DNA from: HKCCE3408 sp039183205
GTDB taxonomy: Bacteria > Pseudomonadota > Alphaproteobacteria > Rhodobacterales > Rhodobacteraceae
NCBI GenBank assembly: GCA_039183205.1
Contig: JBCDBR010000025.1
Coordinates: forward strand, 1-64,000
Length of the DNA: 64,000 nt
Direction of reading: 5' to 3'
In this document: positions 43,668 through 52,719 of the stretch, one piece after another
Layout of the letters: each line of letters begins with the position of its first letter
Position numbering within the stretch: position 1 is the stretch's first letter
Notes under the pieces: generated by a model
Told to the model about the DNA's origin: nothing
The model's input: the letters and a program-made list of their open reading frames with translations, nothing else
Databases searched by the model: none
Program-made: the position numbers and the translations under genes

Positions 43668-45092
43668 TCACAAAACGCGATCCCAAAGTCTGTCGCAGGC
43701 TGGCGGAAGGCGCGCTTCGATCGCCTGCATTGCATCTACGATCAGGTCCTCTCGCCACCGACGCCCGGCAATTTGTACGCCAATAGGCTGCGGGCCGTCG
43801 GGCAAATCGGCGATATGCGTCGGCAAATTTCCGGCCGGCAATCCGGTGAAGTTCATGATGAATGACCAATGGGATTGTCCAAGCGCATCGCGCACGCCGT
43901 CTGCACCCTCCATATCGCGCGCAGGGGCAAAAAAGGGTCTTAGCAGGAAAGGTGTCAAGATCAGAGGGTAGTCTTCTAAAAAGGCTGTCCACAGACGAGC
44001 GTAGTGGCTACGCTGTGCCAACATGGCCAGAAGCTCAGCGCCCTCAAAGGGCGGGAATTGGCGGTAGTATTCGTCAAAGATCGCATTGAGTTCGGCCGAC
44101 CCGTGACGCCGGATATCATCGCCAAGCAGCACGTTGACCTCGCCCAAAAGAGCGCGGTATCCGATCTCTGCGGTCTCGCGCGCCAGGGGAGGCTCCACCT
44201 CATCGACGGCATAGCCCGCATCCGACAACGCAGATGCCGCGCTATCAAGCGCGGTCGCCACCGCTGGATGGTGGCCAAAACCAAAGTCATCGCGTGTGAC
44301 GGCGACGCGTATGGACCCATTCACTGGCGCGCCGTGCCAAGGCATCGGCACATGGAAGGGGTCGCGGGCGTCGGGTGCGATCAGCGTTGGCATGGATGTG
44401 TGCAGATCGGCCGCGTTGCGTGCCAGCACACCTTGGACCGACATCGATTGTGCAAGAAGGCCACGTTCAACCTTTTGGCTTGGGTTGAAGGCAGGCACGC
44501 GGCCGAGCCCAGGCTTAACCGTGACAGCGCCGTTTGCGGATGCCGGAAAGCGGAGCGATCCGCCAATATCATTGCCATGCGCCAAGGCACCGATCCCGGC
44601 CATGACCGCAGCGCCAGCGCCGCCCGATGACCCGCCAGCAGAGACGTGCCGTCCCCATGGGTTATGCGTCCTGCCGTAAAGCGGATTGTCGGTGTCGGCG
44701 CGAAAGGAAAACTCTGGCGTGTTTGTGCGTCCGATTACGATGGCGCCGGCGGCCTTCAAATTGCGCACAACCGGGGCATCGTCCGATGCGATGAGATCTT
44801 TGAAGGCTTGGACGCCGTTCGAGGTTGCGTGCCCTTTCTGGTCCACATTGATCTTGATGGTGACCGGTACGCCGTGCAACGGGCCTTTCGGCGCGTCGTT
44901 CTTATCGAGCGCGTCGGCATCGGCCCGAGCCTCATCCGCGAGGCTCTCAACAACGGCGTTCAGCGCGGGGTTTACGGCTTCCATCCGCGCAAGTGCCGCA
45001 TCCACGACGTCGCGAACCGAGATCGACCCATCTCGTGTCGCGGCTGCGATGTCAGTGGCACTCCATTGCCAAAGCGGCCTGTCAACGGTCAT
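43668..45092 (-). CDS. Amidase (amidase signature family)
   Basis: This is a 474-residue amidase-signature hydrolase. The Ser-cisSer-Lys triad is visible: K80 (VTIKINVD), the serine in GGSSGG (155-156) and nucleophile S179 in GNDIGGSLRFPA. I chose ATG 45092 with GAGGGG upstream over an ATG 12 codons earlier. Substrates in this family range from small amides to carbamates and peptide amides; none is indicated here. It lies upstream of the CobW gene on the same strand, with a candidate Zur box between. Confidence 0.93.
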   Translation of the reverse strand: MTVDRPLWQWSATDIAAATRDGSISVRDVVDAALARMEAVNPALNAVVESLADEARADADALDKNDAPKGPLHGVPVTIKINVDQKGHATSNGVQAFKDLIASDDAPVVRNLKAAGAIVIGRTNTPEFSFRADTDNPLYGRTHNPWGRHVSAGGSSGGAGAAVMAGIGALAHGNDIGGSLRFPASANGAVTVKPGLGRVPAFNPSQKVERGLLAQSMSVQGVLARNAADLHTSMPTLIAPDARDPFHVPMPWHGAPVNGSIRVAVTRDDFGFGHHPAVATALDSAASALSDAGYAVDEVEPPLARETAEIGYRALLGEVNVLLGDDIRRHGSAELNAIFDEYYRQFPPFEGAELLAMLAQRSHYARLWTAFLEDYPLILTPFLLRPFFAPARDMEGADGVRDALGQSHWSFIMNFTGLPAGNLPTHIADLPDGPQPIGVQIAGRRWREDLIVDAMQAIEARLPPACDRLWDRVL

Positions 45093-45574
45093 CTCTTCGC
45101 CCCTCAATGTGGCGAGGGCAATGACCACGCCACCGACGTAACACTCGTCGGCCGTCCAGACCGCGCCACAATACTAGGGCGATCAAACGGCAAGAACCAC
45201 CCGTCCCGCCCGGATGTTGCGGGGTTTCGACAATCAACGCGGCGCGTGTGGCGGGCAACAGATCATGGATGGACCAACGGCGAGGCATCCATCAACCAAG
45301 GGCCGATGGCATCCTAAATCGGTCCACGCGCGAGCCTGGGCATTCGTGTCAGAGCGCCAGCCGGTCCGGATGGTCAGGCCGTGCCCGAGGTTTTTGAACC
45401 CGTCGCCATCGAAGCATTACGGCTGGCTAGAAAAGGCGGGACACTCGTGGCTCGGTGCGCGGGTCTCATCGATGCCCGGTGTTGGGTCAGAGTTTCCTGC
45501 CCGGCGCGGAGATACGCGCAAAGCTGCCTAAAGCACCCCGAATGATCCCGATCCCGGCTAAGGATCAGGCCATG
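45093..45574. other. 482-bp interval without a gene
   Basis: No frame here has a ribosome site or family motif on either strand. TGATCC and GGATCA near 45549-45570 could form a small hairpin past the end of the alcohol dehydrogenase gene, possibly a weak terminator. The amidase promoter must be near 45110-45200. Confidence 0.45.
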
Positions 45575-46747
45575 CTATGCGGCCGCGGTCGCAATGGGAA
45601 ACCGCATCATCAGGCCCGCAACGGCCTCAATATCGGCATCGGCCATTTCGCAGGCCGCGTTTTGCGCCATTCCGATATTGGCTTCGTTCTTCATTTCCTT
45701 TGCAAGCGCCGCAGGTGTCACGCTGGCGCATTCCGCCGGAAGTTCCGCCGGAATGTGGCAGGCCCGCAAAAGACCCGACAGGGTCGATGGCAGCGCCTCA
45801 GCCGTCGCCGCGCCACCAAGCGCGTGTGCCGCGCGCGCGTAATTCTGTGCGCCATCGGGACGCGTGACGAGGAAGGGCAGGCTCGCTTCGAGGGCAAGGC
45901 CGGTGGCCAGGCCGTGATGGACCCGCACCAGTGAGCCCATGGCGTGGCTCACATTATGGCCCATATGCGTGTTGCAGTTATGTAGGGCCAGGCCCGCGAC
46001 GGTGCTGGCCCAAAGGACGCGGCTCCGCGCCTCGAGGTCGGCGCCATCCGCAACCGCCCGCGGTAGTGCTTCTGACAATATCCGAAGGGCCTCTAGCCCA
46101 AAAAGCTGTCCTGCCGGGCTTGTGGTTCGGGCGGTCGAACCTTCAAGCGCATGCGCGACCGCGTCGACACCCGTCCAGGCCGTCAGGTGGGGCGGCAGGC
46201 TGGTCGTTAGCTCCGGGTCCAGGATGGCCTGAGCGAACATCAGCTCTTCGCCCCAGAACCAGGTTTTCCATCCGTCGTCTTTGGAGATCACCGCCGTGCG
46301 CGTCACCTCCGAGCCGGTGCCGGCCGTTGTTGGAATGGCTATTGCGGGCAGGCCGGTTGCCGGCAAAGGCTGCGCCGCGAGGGCGAAATCGCTTGCCGGT
46401 TGGTTGGCCGGGGCGATCGCGGCAACCACTTTGGCCGCGTCCATTGCCGCGCCTCCACCCACAGCAACGACAACCTTTGCCCCGCAATCACGCGCGCGCG
46501 CGCTCAGTTGGTCGACCAAGGCCTCTTTCGGCTCTCCCGAGACATCAGCGGCCACGTCAACGGCCATGTTCTTGGCGGCCAAGCTTTTCGCCAGCCGGTC
46601 GGTCACACCCAATTCAGCGAGAATGGCATCTGCAACGATCAGCACGGGCCCACCGCCCAATGCGGTCACAAGCCGCGGAAGCTTCGCGACACGTCCCGCA
46701 CCAAACGTCATGGATGGTACCTGACCAATATTGAATGTCTGCATCAT
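45575..46747 (-). CDS. Iron-containing alcohol dehydrogenase / maleylacetate reductase type
   Basis: This 390-residue group III dehydrogenase has the NAD motif GGGAAMDAAKVVA and PTTAGTGSEVTRTAVIS. Metal ligands fall in DAVAHALEG, in HNCNTHMGHNVSHAMGS and in VRVHHGLATG. Members reduce or oxidise alcohols, aldehydes or maleylacetate. The PTTAGTGSE core is shared by both the alcohol dehydrogenase and maleylacetate reductase branches, so the substrate is open. It is a single gene on the minus strand. Confidence 0.9.
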   Translation of the reverse strand: MMQTFNIGQVPSMTFGAGRVAKLPRLVTALGGGPVLIVADAILAELGVTDRLAKSLAAKNMAVDVAADVSGEPKEALVDQLSARARDCGAKVVVAVGGGAAMDAAKVVAAIAPANQPASDFALAAQPLPATGLPAIAIPTTAGTGSEVTRTAVISKDDGWKTWFWGEELMFAQAILDPELTTSLPPHLTAWTGVDAVAHALEGSTARTTSPAGQLFGLEALRILSEALPRAVADGADLEARSRVLWASTVAGLALHNCNTHMGHNVSHAMGSLVRVHHGLATGLALEASLPFLVTRPDGAQNYARAAHALGGAATAEALPSTLSGLLRACHIPAELPAECASVTPAALAKEMKNEANIGMAQNAACEMADADIEAVAGLMMRFPIATAAA

Positions 46748-47068
46748 ACGTTCTCGATTTCTGCGCTGAGCCCATGCAGGAATTTGGTTCCCAGTGACCC
46801 GCGGCTCCTATGTTGAGCCCAGTGTTTAAACAGGCCAGCGCGGCGAAAAGATCGCGGAACCGACCTGTTAGGTCGCTGCAAGACCAAAATTGACGTTCTC
46901 AAGTATCAGAGACGCGTGTTTTGCGACCGCTTTACGGAATTACGGTTGCAACTATTGTCGCCGTCCTCGCAAGATAGCGCGTGCTTTTGCGCAGCCTGAT
47001 TAGACGTCTCGCCAAGAGTTGTCGGAGCCAGAGGATGTTGGACCATTTCGGATCGTAAGTTCGAACCT
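46748..47068. other. 321-bp divergent intergenic region with a palindrome
   Basis: This region separates the divergent dehydrogenase and NTF2-like genes. It holds CGACCTGTTAGGTCG (46861-46875), a perfect 6-bp-arm inverted repeat with a 3-bp spacer that could be an operator. I see no additional gene, and I cannot assign promoter boxes. Confidence 0.4.
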
Positions 47069-47506
47069 ATGACCAAAGCGGAGGTCATCGCCGCGCAGCG
47101 GATATGGGCGAAATGCGTCACCGAACAGGATGTCGACAGCTTGCTTGAACTCTATGATTTCGGCGATCCGGACGCGCCGGTTCTGTTCAAGCCCACTCTT
47201 GCCGATGTCATCCGTCTCGACGAAGAGGGCGCGCGCGCATATTTCATTGGCGACGATCCGAATTATCCCCAGGACCAAGGCTTCTTAAAGCGCGGTTGGA
47301 AAACGGTCGAATTCCAAAGCGCGGTCGGTCCGATCCTGAAAGCCGGCGGTTTGGGATACAAAGATATGGGGCATTACACTTTCGTCGATGGCGACGGAAA
47401 TGCAACCAGGGCGGATTATACCTTTGCATATCACAAGCTTGCCGGGCGGGTGTTGATCTCCCTGCATCATTCGTCACTGACCTGGTTGCCGTCTGTCGAT
47501 GGATGA
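47069..47506 (+). CDS. NTF2-like / SnoaL-type small protein
   Basis: This is a 145-residue single-domain protein with a cone-shaped NTF2-like pattern: VIAAQRIWAKCVTEQDVDSL, the LYDFGDPDAPVLFKPTLAD segment and C-terminal strands DYTFAYHKLAGRVLISLHHS. Such proteins may be isomerases, hydrolases or binding modules. There is no signal peptide, and the ribosome site is weak. It is convergent with the EamA transporter. Confidence 0.7.
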   Translation: MTKAEVIAAQRIWAKCVTEQDVDSLLELYDFGDPDAPVLFKPTLADVIRLDEEGARAYFIGDDPNYPQDQGFLKRGWKTVEFQSAVGPILKAGGLGYKDMGHYTFVDGDGNATRADYTFAYHKLAGRVLISLHHSSLTWLPSVDG

Positions 47507-47526
47507 ACGTTGCGCCCGCTTCGCGC

Positions 47527-48450
47527 CTAAACCCTCCGGTGCATAGCCAATAGACCTGAGATCACGATGAGAACCATTCCGGCGACCGAGACGTATGTTG
47601 GCACCTCCCCAAAGATCAAAGCGTCCCACAAAGCAACAAACACCAGATAGCTGTACTCGAATGTCGCGACCGTTGCGGGTGGGGCGATTTGGTAGGCTGC
47701 CGAGAGCATCATGCCGATTGCAACTGCGAAGGCCGCGAGGATGCCCAGAAACAGCCAATCGGCCGGCACGAGCGCCGTCCATCCGCCGATCAGATAGGGG
47801 TAATCAGCAACCAATGCCGGATTGGGGTGCCAAAAAACCAAGCCAATGCTGATCAGAGAGCCCGCGACACACATCATTGCGTTTAAAGACAGGGCAAGTG
47901 CGGCGGTCGGCAAAGCTTGGGCCCGAGTTCGCGTGATGATGTGCCCCACGGCGTAAAATGCGGCGCCCATGACAGGCAGCACGGCGAATGCAGAAAACGC
48001 ATCTGTCCCGGGCTGTAACAGCGTGATCACGCCGACAAACCCAATCAAAACACCGACCCAGCCAAGCGGTGTGACCCGCTCGCCGATGACAAAGGCCGAC
48101 AAGATGGCCACGAAAATTGGTGCAACGTAATTCGCAGCGCCCACCGTGGACAGGCTGAGAAAAGGTAAGGCGGCGTAAAAGGCAAGAAAGGTGATCGTCA
48201 AACAAAGGCCTCGCAACAGAGACCAGAGCGTGAAGGCGGCCGGCAGAACCGACCTGAATTGCCCGCGCAGGGCCGCAACAGCGACAAGCATCGCGATGGC
48301 GATGAAACCGCGCAGCGTGAAGATCTGCCACAAAGTCAAATCGCTGCTGAAAAGCTTGAATACAAGGTCCTGAACCGAGATCGTCAGGGCCGTTGCGACA
48401 ATCAAGAAGATGCCGAAATAGAGGCTGCGGTCCCGTGCCAGATTTCGCAT
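47527..48450 (-). CDS. EamA/DMT family transporter
   Basis: This 307-residue drug/metabolite exporter has ten predicted helices in two EamA repeats. The first repeat ends near WVGVLIGFVGVITLLQ. The second ends with the DALIFGEVPTYVSVAGMVLI motif. I chose ATG 48450 (MRNLARDRSLYFG) because the 50 residues of a longer frame are not membrane-like. The substrate is unknown; relatives export amino acids or small metabolites. Confidence 0.88.
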   Translation of the reverse strand: MRNLARDRSLYFGIFLIVATALTISVQDLVFKLFSSDLTLWQIFTLRGFIAIAMLVAVAALRGQFRSVLPAAFTLWSLLRGLCLTITFLAFYAALPFLSLSTVGAANYVAPIFVAILSAFVIGERVTPLGWVGVLIGFVGVITLLQPGTDAFSAFAVLPVMGAAFYAVGHIITRTRAQALPTAALALSLNAMMCVAGSLISIGLVFWHPNPALVADYPYLIGGWTALVPADWLFLGILAAFAVAIGMMLSAAYQIAPPATVATFEYSYLVFVALWDALIFGEVPTYVSVAGMVLIVISGLLAMHRRV

Positions 48451-48627
48451 TGCCGCAAAGTCCCCAGACTGTTCACACACGATAGCCGGGTCGGACCACC
48501 GCCCTAATTTCTCCGATTCAAAACTGGCGTGGCGTGGCGAATACGCCCGCCAAGTTCCGACATTCCCGTGCAGGTTTTGCGAAGATTTGAGCGGCCACAC
48601 GCCCTGAGCGGCCCGCCTTCGTAAAGC

Positions 48628-48639
48628 TTACGCGCGTAA
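48628..48639. other. Perfect 12-bp palindrome TTACGCGCGTAA
   Basis: This sits 24 bp past the end of the zinc-ribbon-like gene and 178 bp upstream of the EamA start on the same strand. It could be an operator for the EamA gene or a small hairpin. No regulator is adjacent. Confidence 0.35.
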
Positions 48640-48662
48640 AGCGGGCTTGGAGTTTGACAGTC

Positions 48663-48962
48663 CTAAAAGTCGAAGATGTCCATCAAGTTTTCGAACACGC
48701 TGTCGCGCTTGCGGTGTTTCGGGCGCCGCTGCTGGGTCGCGCGGTTGTCATCATAGGCTTCATCCTCGTCATGCTCGGCTGCATAGGAGCCGTGCATGCC
48801 GCTATCCTGAAGCGCCTCTTCGCGGATCATCATGATGATCTTTTCCAGCTCACCCTTATCGAGCCAGATGCCACCGGACGTTTGACAGATATCGATCTTC
48901 ACGCCGTAACGTTCAATTTCTCGCATCGGGGAGCCATCGATTGGAGAACTGATAAGCGGCAT
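48663..48962 (-). CDS. Zinc-ribbon-like (zf-TFIIB) small protein lacking most cysteines
   Basis: This 99-residue protein has the zf-TFIIB core pattern gVxIDxCxxxGGxWLDxGELE (here YGVKIDICQTSGGIWLDKGE). The ribbon normally has two CxxC pairs. Here the first pair is S and D (SSPIDG) and the second keeps only one cysteine (CQTSGG). A charged tail follows (DEDEAYDD, then RRPKHRKR) and ends in FENLMDIFDF. An AAGGAT site precedes the ATG. It is probably expressed but unlikely to bind zinc in the usual way. Confidence 0.8.
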   Translation of the reverse strand: MPLISSPIDGSPMREIERYGVKIDICQTSGGIWLDKGELEKIIMMIREEALQDSGMHGSYAAEHDEDEAYDDNRATQQRRPKHRKRDSVFENLMDIFDF

Positions 48963-49174
48963 AGTCTATCCTTTTCAATGCGGTGATCGATGTGCGTGAT
49001 ATGAGGGTCGGCTTGGGCAACTACAAGGTCCCAAAAGCGCTTTCAGCGCCTTAATGCTGGATGGTCGCCGCGCAATATATGCCAAGGCGGTTGACCTTCG
49101 CGGGATTACTTGGCTTACGACATCTTTGAGTGCGATCTGAAACGCCCCGCGTTTCAAAAACAAGGACGACGGCA

Positions 49175-49927
49175 ATGCCCAAGGACACAGCGCACAAAAC
49201 GGCCACGCTGCACCGGATGGTGATGACCGATCACATGTGCCCCTATGGCTTGAAGGCGAAGGATTTGCTCGAACGACACGGTTTTGTCGTGGAAGACAAG
49301 CATCTTAAAAGCCGAGACGAGGTCGATGCACTCAAGGCTCAATACGGCGTCAAAACCACGCCGCAGATTTTCATCGATGGCGACCGCATCGGCGGGTTTT
49401 CTGACCTGAGCGCCTATCTCGGGCAGCCCGTGACCGAACCCGACGCAACCACCTATAAACCCGTAATCGCGTTGTTTTCTGTGGCGGCTCTGATGGCGCT
49501 GGCGGTGTCGTGGCTGAGCACCGGAACGATCTTGGCGGGACGCACGGTTGAATTGTTCATTTCGATTTCGATGGTCCTACTGGGTCTGCAAAAGCTCCAG
49601 GATATTGAGCGGTTTGCAACAATGTTCTTGAGCTATGATCTATTAGCACAGCGTTGGGTGCGATACGGATACATCTATCCTTTTGTAGAAACTGGCGCCG
49701 GGCTTTTGATGATGGCAGGCGTGCTCACCTGGCTTTCTGCGCCGGCGGCCTTGATCGTTGCGGGAATTGGTGCCGTAAGCGTCTTTAAGGCTGTCTATAT
49801 CGACCGCAGAGAGCTAAAATGCGCCTGCGTCGGCGGGGACAGCAAAGTCCCGCTCGGCTTCGTGTCGCTGACTGAAAATCTGATGATGGTCGGGATGGCC
49901 ATTTGGATGCTGTCAAAGGTCTTGTGA
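49175..49927 (+). CDS. Glutaredoxin-MauE/DoxX-like fusion membrane protein
   Basis: This 250-residue fusion has an N-terminal glutaredoxin (about residues 10-90) with monothiol site CPYG (C22) and cis-proline motif TTPQIFIDGDRIGGF. The C-terminal part has four or more helices similar to MauE/DoxX-type proteins (FVETGAGLLMMAGVLTWLSA, then ELKCACVGGDSKVPLGFVSL). The CACVGG cysteines after the helices may be a second redox site. ATG 49175 has AAGGAC upstream. It probably passes reducing equivalents across the inner membrane, but the target is unknown. Confidence 0.85.
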   Translation: MPKDTAHKTATLHRMVMTDHMCPYGLKAKDLLERHGFVVEDKHLKSRDEVDALKAQYGVKTTPQIFIDGDRIGGFSDLSAYLGQPVTEPDATTYKPVIALFSVAALMALAVSWLSTGTILAGRTVELFISISMVLLGLQKLQDIERFATMFLSYDLLAQRWVRYGYIYPFVETGAGLLMMAGVLTWLSAPAALIVAGIGAVSVFKAVYIDRRELKCACVGGDSKVPLGFVSLTENLMMVGMAIWMLSKVL

Positions 49928-49971
49928 TAGGCCGAACCAATCTGACCGATGGGCTGCTCTCTGCGGCTTCT

Positions 49972-51177
49972 TTAAAGACCAACAAAGAACTGGATGATCA
50001 GCGCGTTGGCCAGATCAACAAAGAACGCCGATACGAGCGGCAAGATCACAAATGCGAGCGGCGACGGACCGTAGCGCTTTGTCACCGCAGTCATGTTGGC
50101 AATCGCCGTAGGTGTCGCGCCCAATGCAAAGCCGCCAAATCCGGCCGCCAGCACGGCGGCTCTGTAGTTTCTGCCCATGGCGACAAACAGTACAAATATG
50201 CAGAAAACGAGTGTCAGGATGACTTGCAATGCCATCACAAGAAAGAGCGGTCCGGCCAATCCAGCGAGTGTCCAGAGCTGCATGCTCATAAGCGAAATCG
50301 CCAGAAAAACGCTGAGGGAAAACTCTGAAATCAATGCGAGCACAGGCGTGCCGCGCACCTCCGGCAGTTTTGGAAACAGCACCGGTTGCAGGTTGGCAAT
50401 CAAAATACCAATGATGAGGCATGGGACAAAAAGCGGCAATCGAATGCCAATTTCGAGAATGATCTGGTGGAGGCCGTAGCCTAAAATGATCGCGATGTGG
50501 ACCATGACCATGGCTTGCATAAAGCCCACATAGTCCAGGCCAGCCTGTGCGTTTGATCCAAAGGCAACGCCCACAACCGGATCGGCGTCTGGATCGCGCG
50601 GTTCGAGGTGATTGCGTTCGATGAGTACACGTGCAATCGGTCCGCCAATAAGTGCCGCACAGACCAAGCCCAGCGTCGCAGCGGCCACGCCGATCTCGAC
50701 GGCGCCGTCGACACCAAGGGCTGCAATCTCGGGCCCCCATGCAATTGCTGTGCCATGCCCGCCGATCAGAGCCGCAGAGCCGACCAAAACGGACGCCGCA
50801 GCAGGCAAATCAAAGAATGAAACACCTGCGAGTGCGACGAGGTTCTGGAGTACCATAAATAGGATGGTCAGTGCCAAAAGTATCGCCAATGGCCGACCAC
50901 CGCGCACGAGATCGGAGACCCGCGCATTCAGTCCGATCGTCGTAAAGAAGATTACGAGCAAGTGGTCCCGTGTGTCGAGCTCGAACGTCACTTCCCGTAG
51001 TGTGAACGCGAAGAATAACCAGACCAACAGGGCTGCCGCCAACCCGCCGACAACGGGTTCGGGAATGTTGAAATCCCGCAAAAACCGCACGCGTTTGGTC
51101 AACCATGCGCCACAAAAGTACACAATCATTCCGATAGTGAAGGTGATAAAGTCCGGGATGGTAAGAACTTCAGACAT
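49972..51177 (-). CDS. gltS: Sodium/glutamate symporter, GltS family
   Basis: This 401-residue membrane protein has eleven or so helices and the GltS duplicated core motifs: VGSAALIGGHGTAIAWGPEI in the first half and GFGGFALGATPTAIANMTAV in the second, each forming a re-entrant loop. It begins with a FNIPEPVVGGLAAALLVW-type helix. The family imports glutamate with sodium. It is convergent with the glutaredoxin fusion. Confidence 0.92.
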   Translation of the reverse strand: MSEVLTIPDFITFTIGMIVYFCGAWLTKRVRFLRDFNIPEPVVGGLAAALLVWLFFAFTLREVTFELDTRDHLLVIFFTTIGLNARVSDLVRGGRPLAILLALTILFMVLQNLVALAGVSFFDLPAAASVLVGSAALIGGHGTAIAWGPEIAALGVDGAVEIGVAAATLGLVCAALIGGPIARVLIERNHLEPRDPDADPVVGVAFGSNAQAGLDYVGFMQAMVMVHIAIILGYGLHQIILEIGIRLPLFVPCLIIGILIANLQPVLFPKLPEVRGTPVLALISEFSLSVFLAISLMSMQLWTLAGLAGPLFLVMALQVILTLVFCIFVLFVAMGRNYRAAVLAAGFGGFALGATPTAIANMTAVTKRYGPSPLAFVILPLVSAFFVDLANALIIQFFVGL

Positions 51178-52147
51178 CAGGCAAACACCTGATCGCCCAT
51201 CGATGATCTGTGACGTAAGTGACTATAAATTCTAGATAGTCCATTGGTACGTTTGACACTATATCGCCTCCTGATGAGGGCGCGCGACCTCGAGATATGA
51301 CGTCTCGATCGGCTGGGCCGGCCACTCAATTTGGCATGCGGATGCTATGAGCCCGCGTGCCTTGGTTCCGCTCAGGTCCCGCCCGCCACCAAAGCAATCC
51401 TCCGGCGCTGCGACGCCCGATTTTCTGTCGATATCAGCAAGCATCTTTATGCCGCCCGCATCCTTTCGTTCATGTCGATCTTCGCCAGCACGTTCTCTCG
51501 AACGTCTGAGGGTTTCGTCCGTTCCTATCGGCAATTCGCCGCGCGGCCCGTTCCGCTTTGCTGCGTTAAAGACGCGTTGCCGTGCGTCCGAAGAGAGCTG
51601 GTCGTCCATAGAGATCGGTCGGTACGCTCCCTGGTTCACCACAAAGTCAGCAAGTGCTGCAAGCCCGCGAACGTTAGCAGGATTTTCATCGCCTTCCAAC
51701 GTATAGAACACCGCCACTTCAACCCTTTGGTTAGAGCCGCTGAAAGTGGTCCACCGATTGGGATGGATGGTCCTGCAAATTGCAGGATCAGAACTGGCTG
51801 GAAAACGAGAAAAGCCGCAAGAGATTGGACCGTATATACGTCAAGTCGTTATTTTAAATGGAAAAAATTTCTACGTCTGACGAAGCAATGCACCAGATCG
51901 GCGTTAAAGGCAGACGTCTCATCGGTGGTGTAAGCTCTATCGGCCTCGCCGGTTGAACCCAAGCGCGGCAGCGCGTGAGAATGTATAAAGAACACCGCCC
52001 CCACCTGCGGGAGAGCGGGAACGCGACACATGCGGCCGCAGTCTAAATTTGGATTTACCGAGTTGCGGATGAAAAGCTTGATGCAAAACCCGTGCTTAAC
52101 GCTTCGCTGCTATCTGAACGGCAAATGCGTTGAGAAAGGTTAAAGAC
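51178..52147. other. 970-bp gene-poor stretch
   Basis: I find no gene I would defend here. Two antiparallel open frames of 150-200 codons at 51259-51933 have no motif or ribosome site. Close to the gltS start, GACTAT (51221-51226) and ATAGTC (51236-51241) form an inverted repeat that may be its operator. At 51771-51787, TCCTGCAA and TTGCAGGA form an 8-bp-arm palindrome with one central base. The uneven composition suggests decayed mobile or regulatory DNA. Confidence 0.4.
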
Positions 52148-52462
52148 ATGAGCTGCCGACTTCCAACAATTGGCCGCTACAACCGTGAACGGTTGTCCAA
52201 AAAGGAAACCAGCGAAGCAAGGCGTCAGGCCGAACGTTACGATCTTGCCGAACGGGTCGCCGATCTTCGCAATCGGAATGTTGCGGCGCTGTGTCATGTT
52301 GCGGAATTTGTAAACAGAAGTGCCGAAGAAACGCATGAATTCTTGGCGGATCGACGCGCGGGACGTTTTGAGCCAAGAAACACGATGTGGCGCGAACTTC
52401 GTGAATATCGCGCAAGGATCCGCGCGGATATGGAACGCATCGTTAGCACGGACTTTATGTAG
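52148..52462 (+). CDS. Small hypothetical protein, helical and charged
   Basis: This is a 104-residue protein starting MSCRLPTIGRYNRERLSKKE at ATG 52148, with an AGG site 9 bases upstream. It is rich in arginine and glutamate and predicted to be mostly helical (RQAERYDLAERVADLRNRNV, then EETHEFLADRRAGRFEPRNT). I do not recognise a family. Codon use looks coding. It stands alone upstream of the LuxR gene. Confidence 0.55.
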   Translation: MSCRLPTIGRYNRERLSKKETSEARRQAERYDLAERVADLRNRNVAALCHVAEFVNRSAEETHEFLADRRAGRFEPRNTMWRELREYRARIRADMERIVSTDFM

Positions 52463-52719
52463 GTGATGACACGGCCTTGCCGCGCGCAAATCGGCACGTT
52501 CATTTTAAAGGGCCAAGTTCAACAGCGCGCGTAGTTGCAGAAATATGGGGACGTCGACCGGTCGAAGCCAGTCCGGAATTGCGTTCGCTGCAAACTCAGG
52601 CCCGCTGTCCGCTCAATTGTATTCTCGTGAACTCGTTGGGCTGGGCTTGGGTCGAGGCCTTCATGTCCCGCGCGAATTTTTCGTTAATGCAAAAAGCCTT
52701 AAGGTACTTGAGGTAAGTC

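Noticed and set aside
45931..46734. A 267-codon plus-strand frame
   Set aside because: It is fully antisense to the iron-type dehydrogenase and has an arginine/serine/proline-rich, low-order composition with no family motif.
51331..51933. A 200-codon plus-strand frame
   Set aside because: It is overlapped by an equally open opposite frame, with no start signal and no domain.
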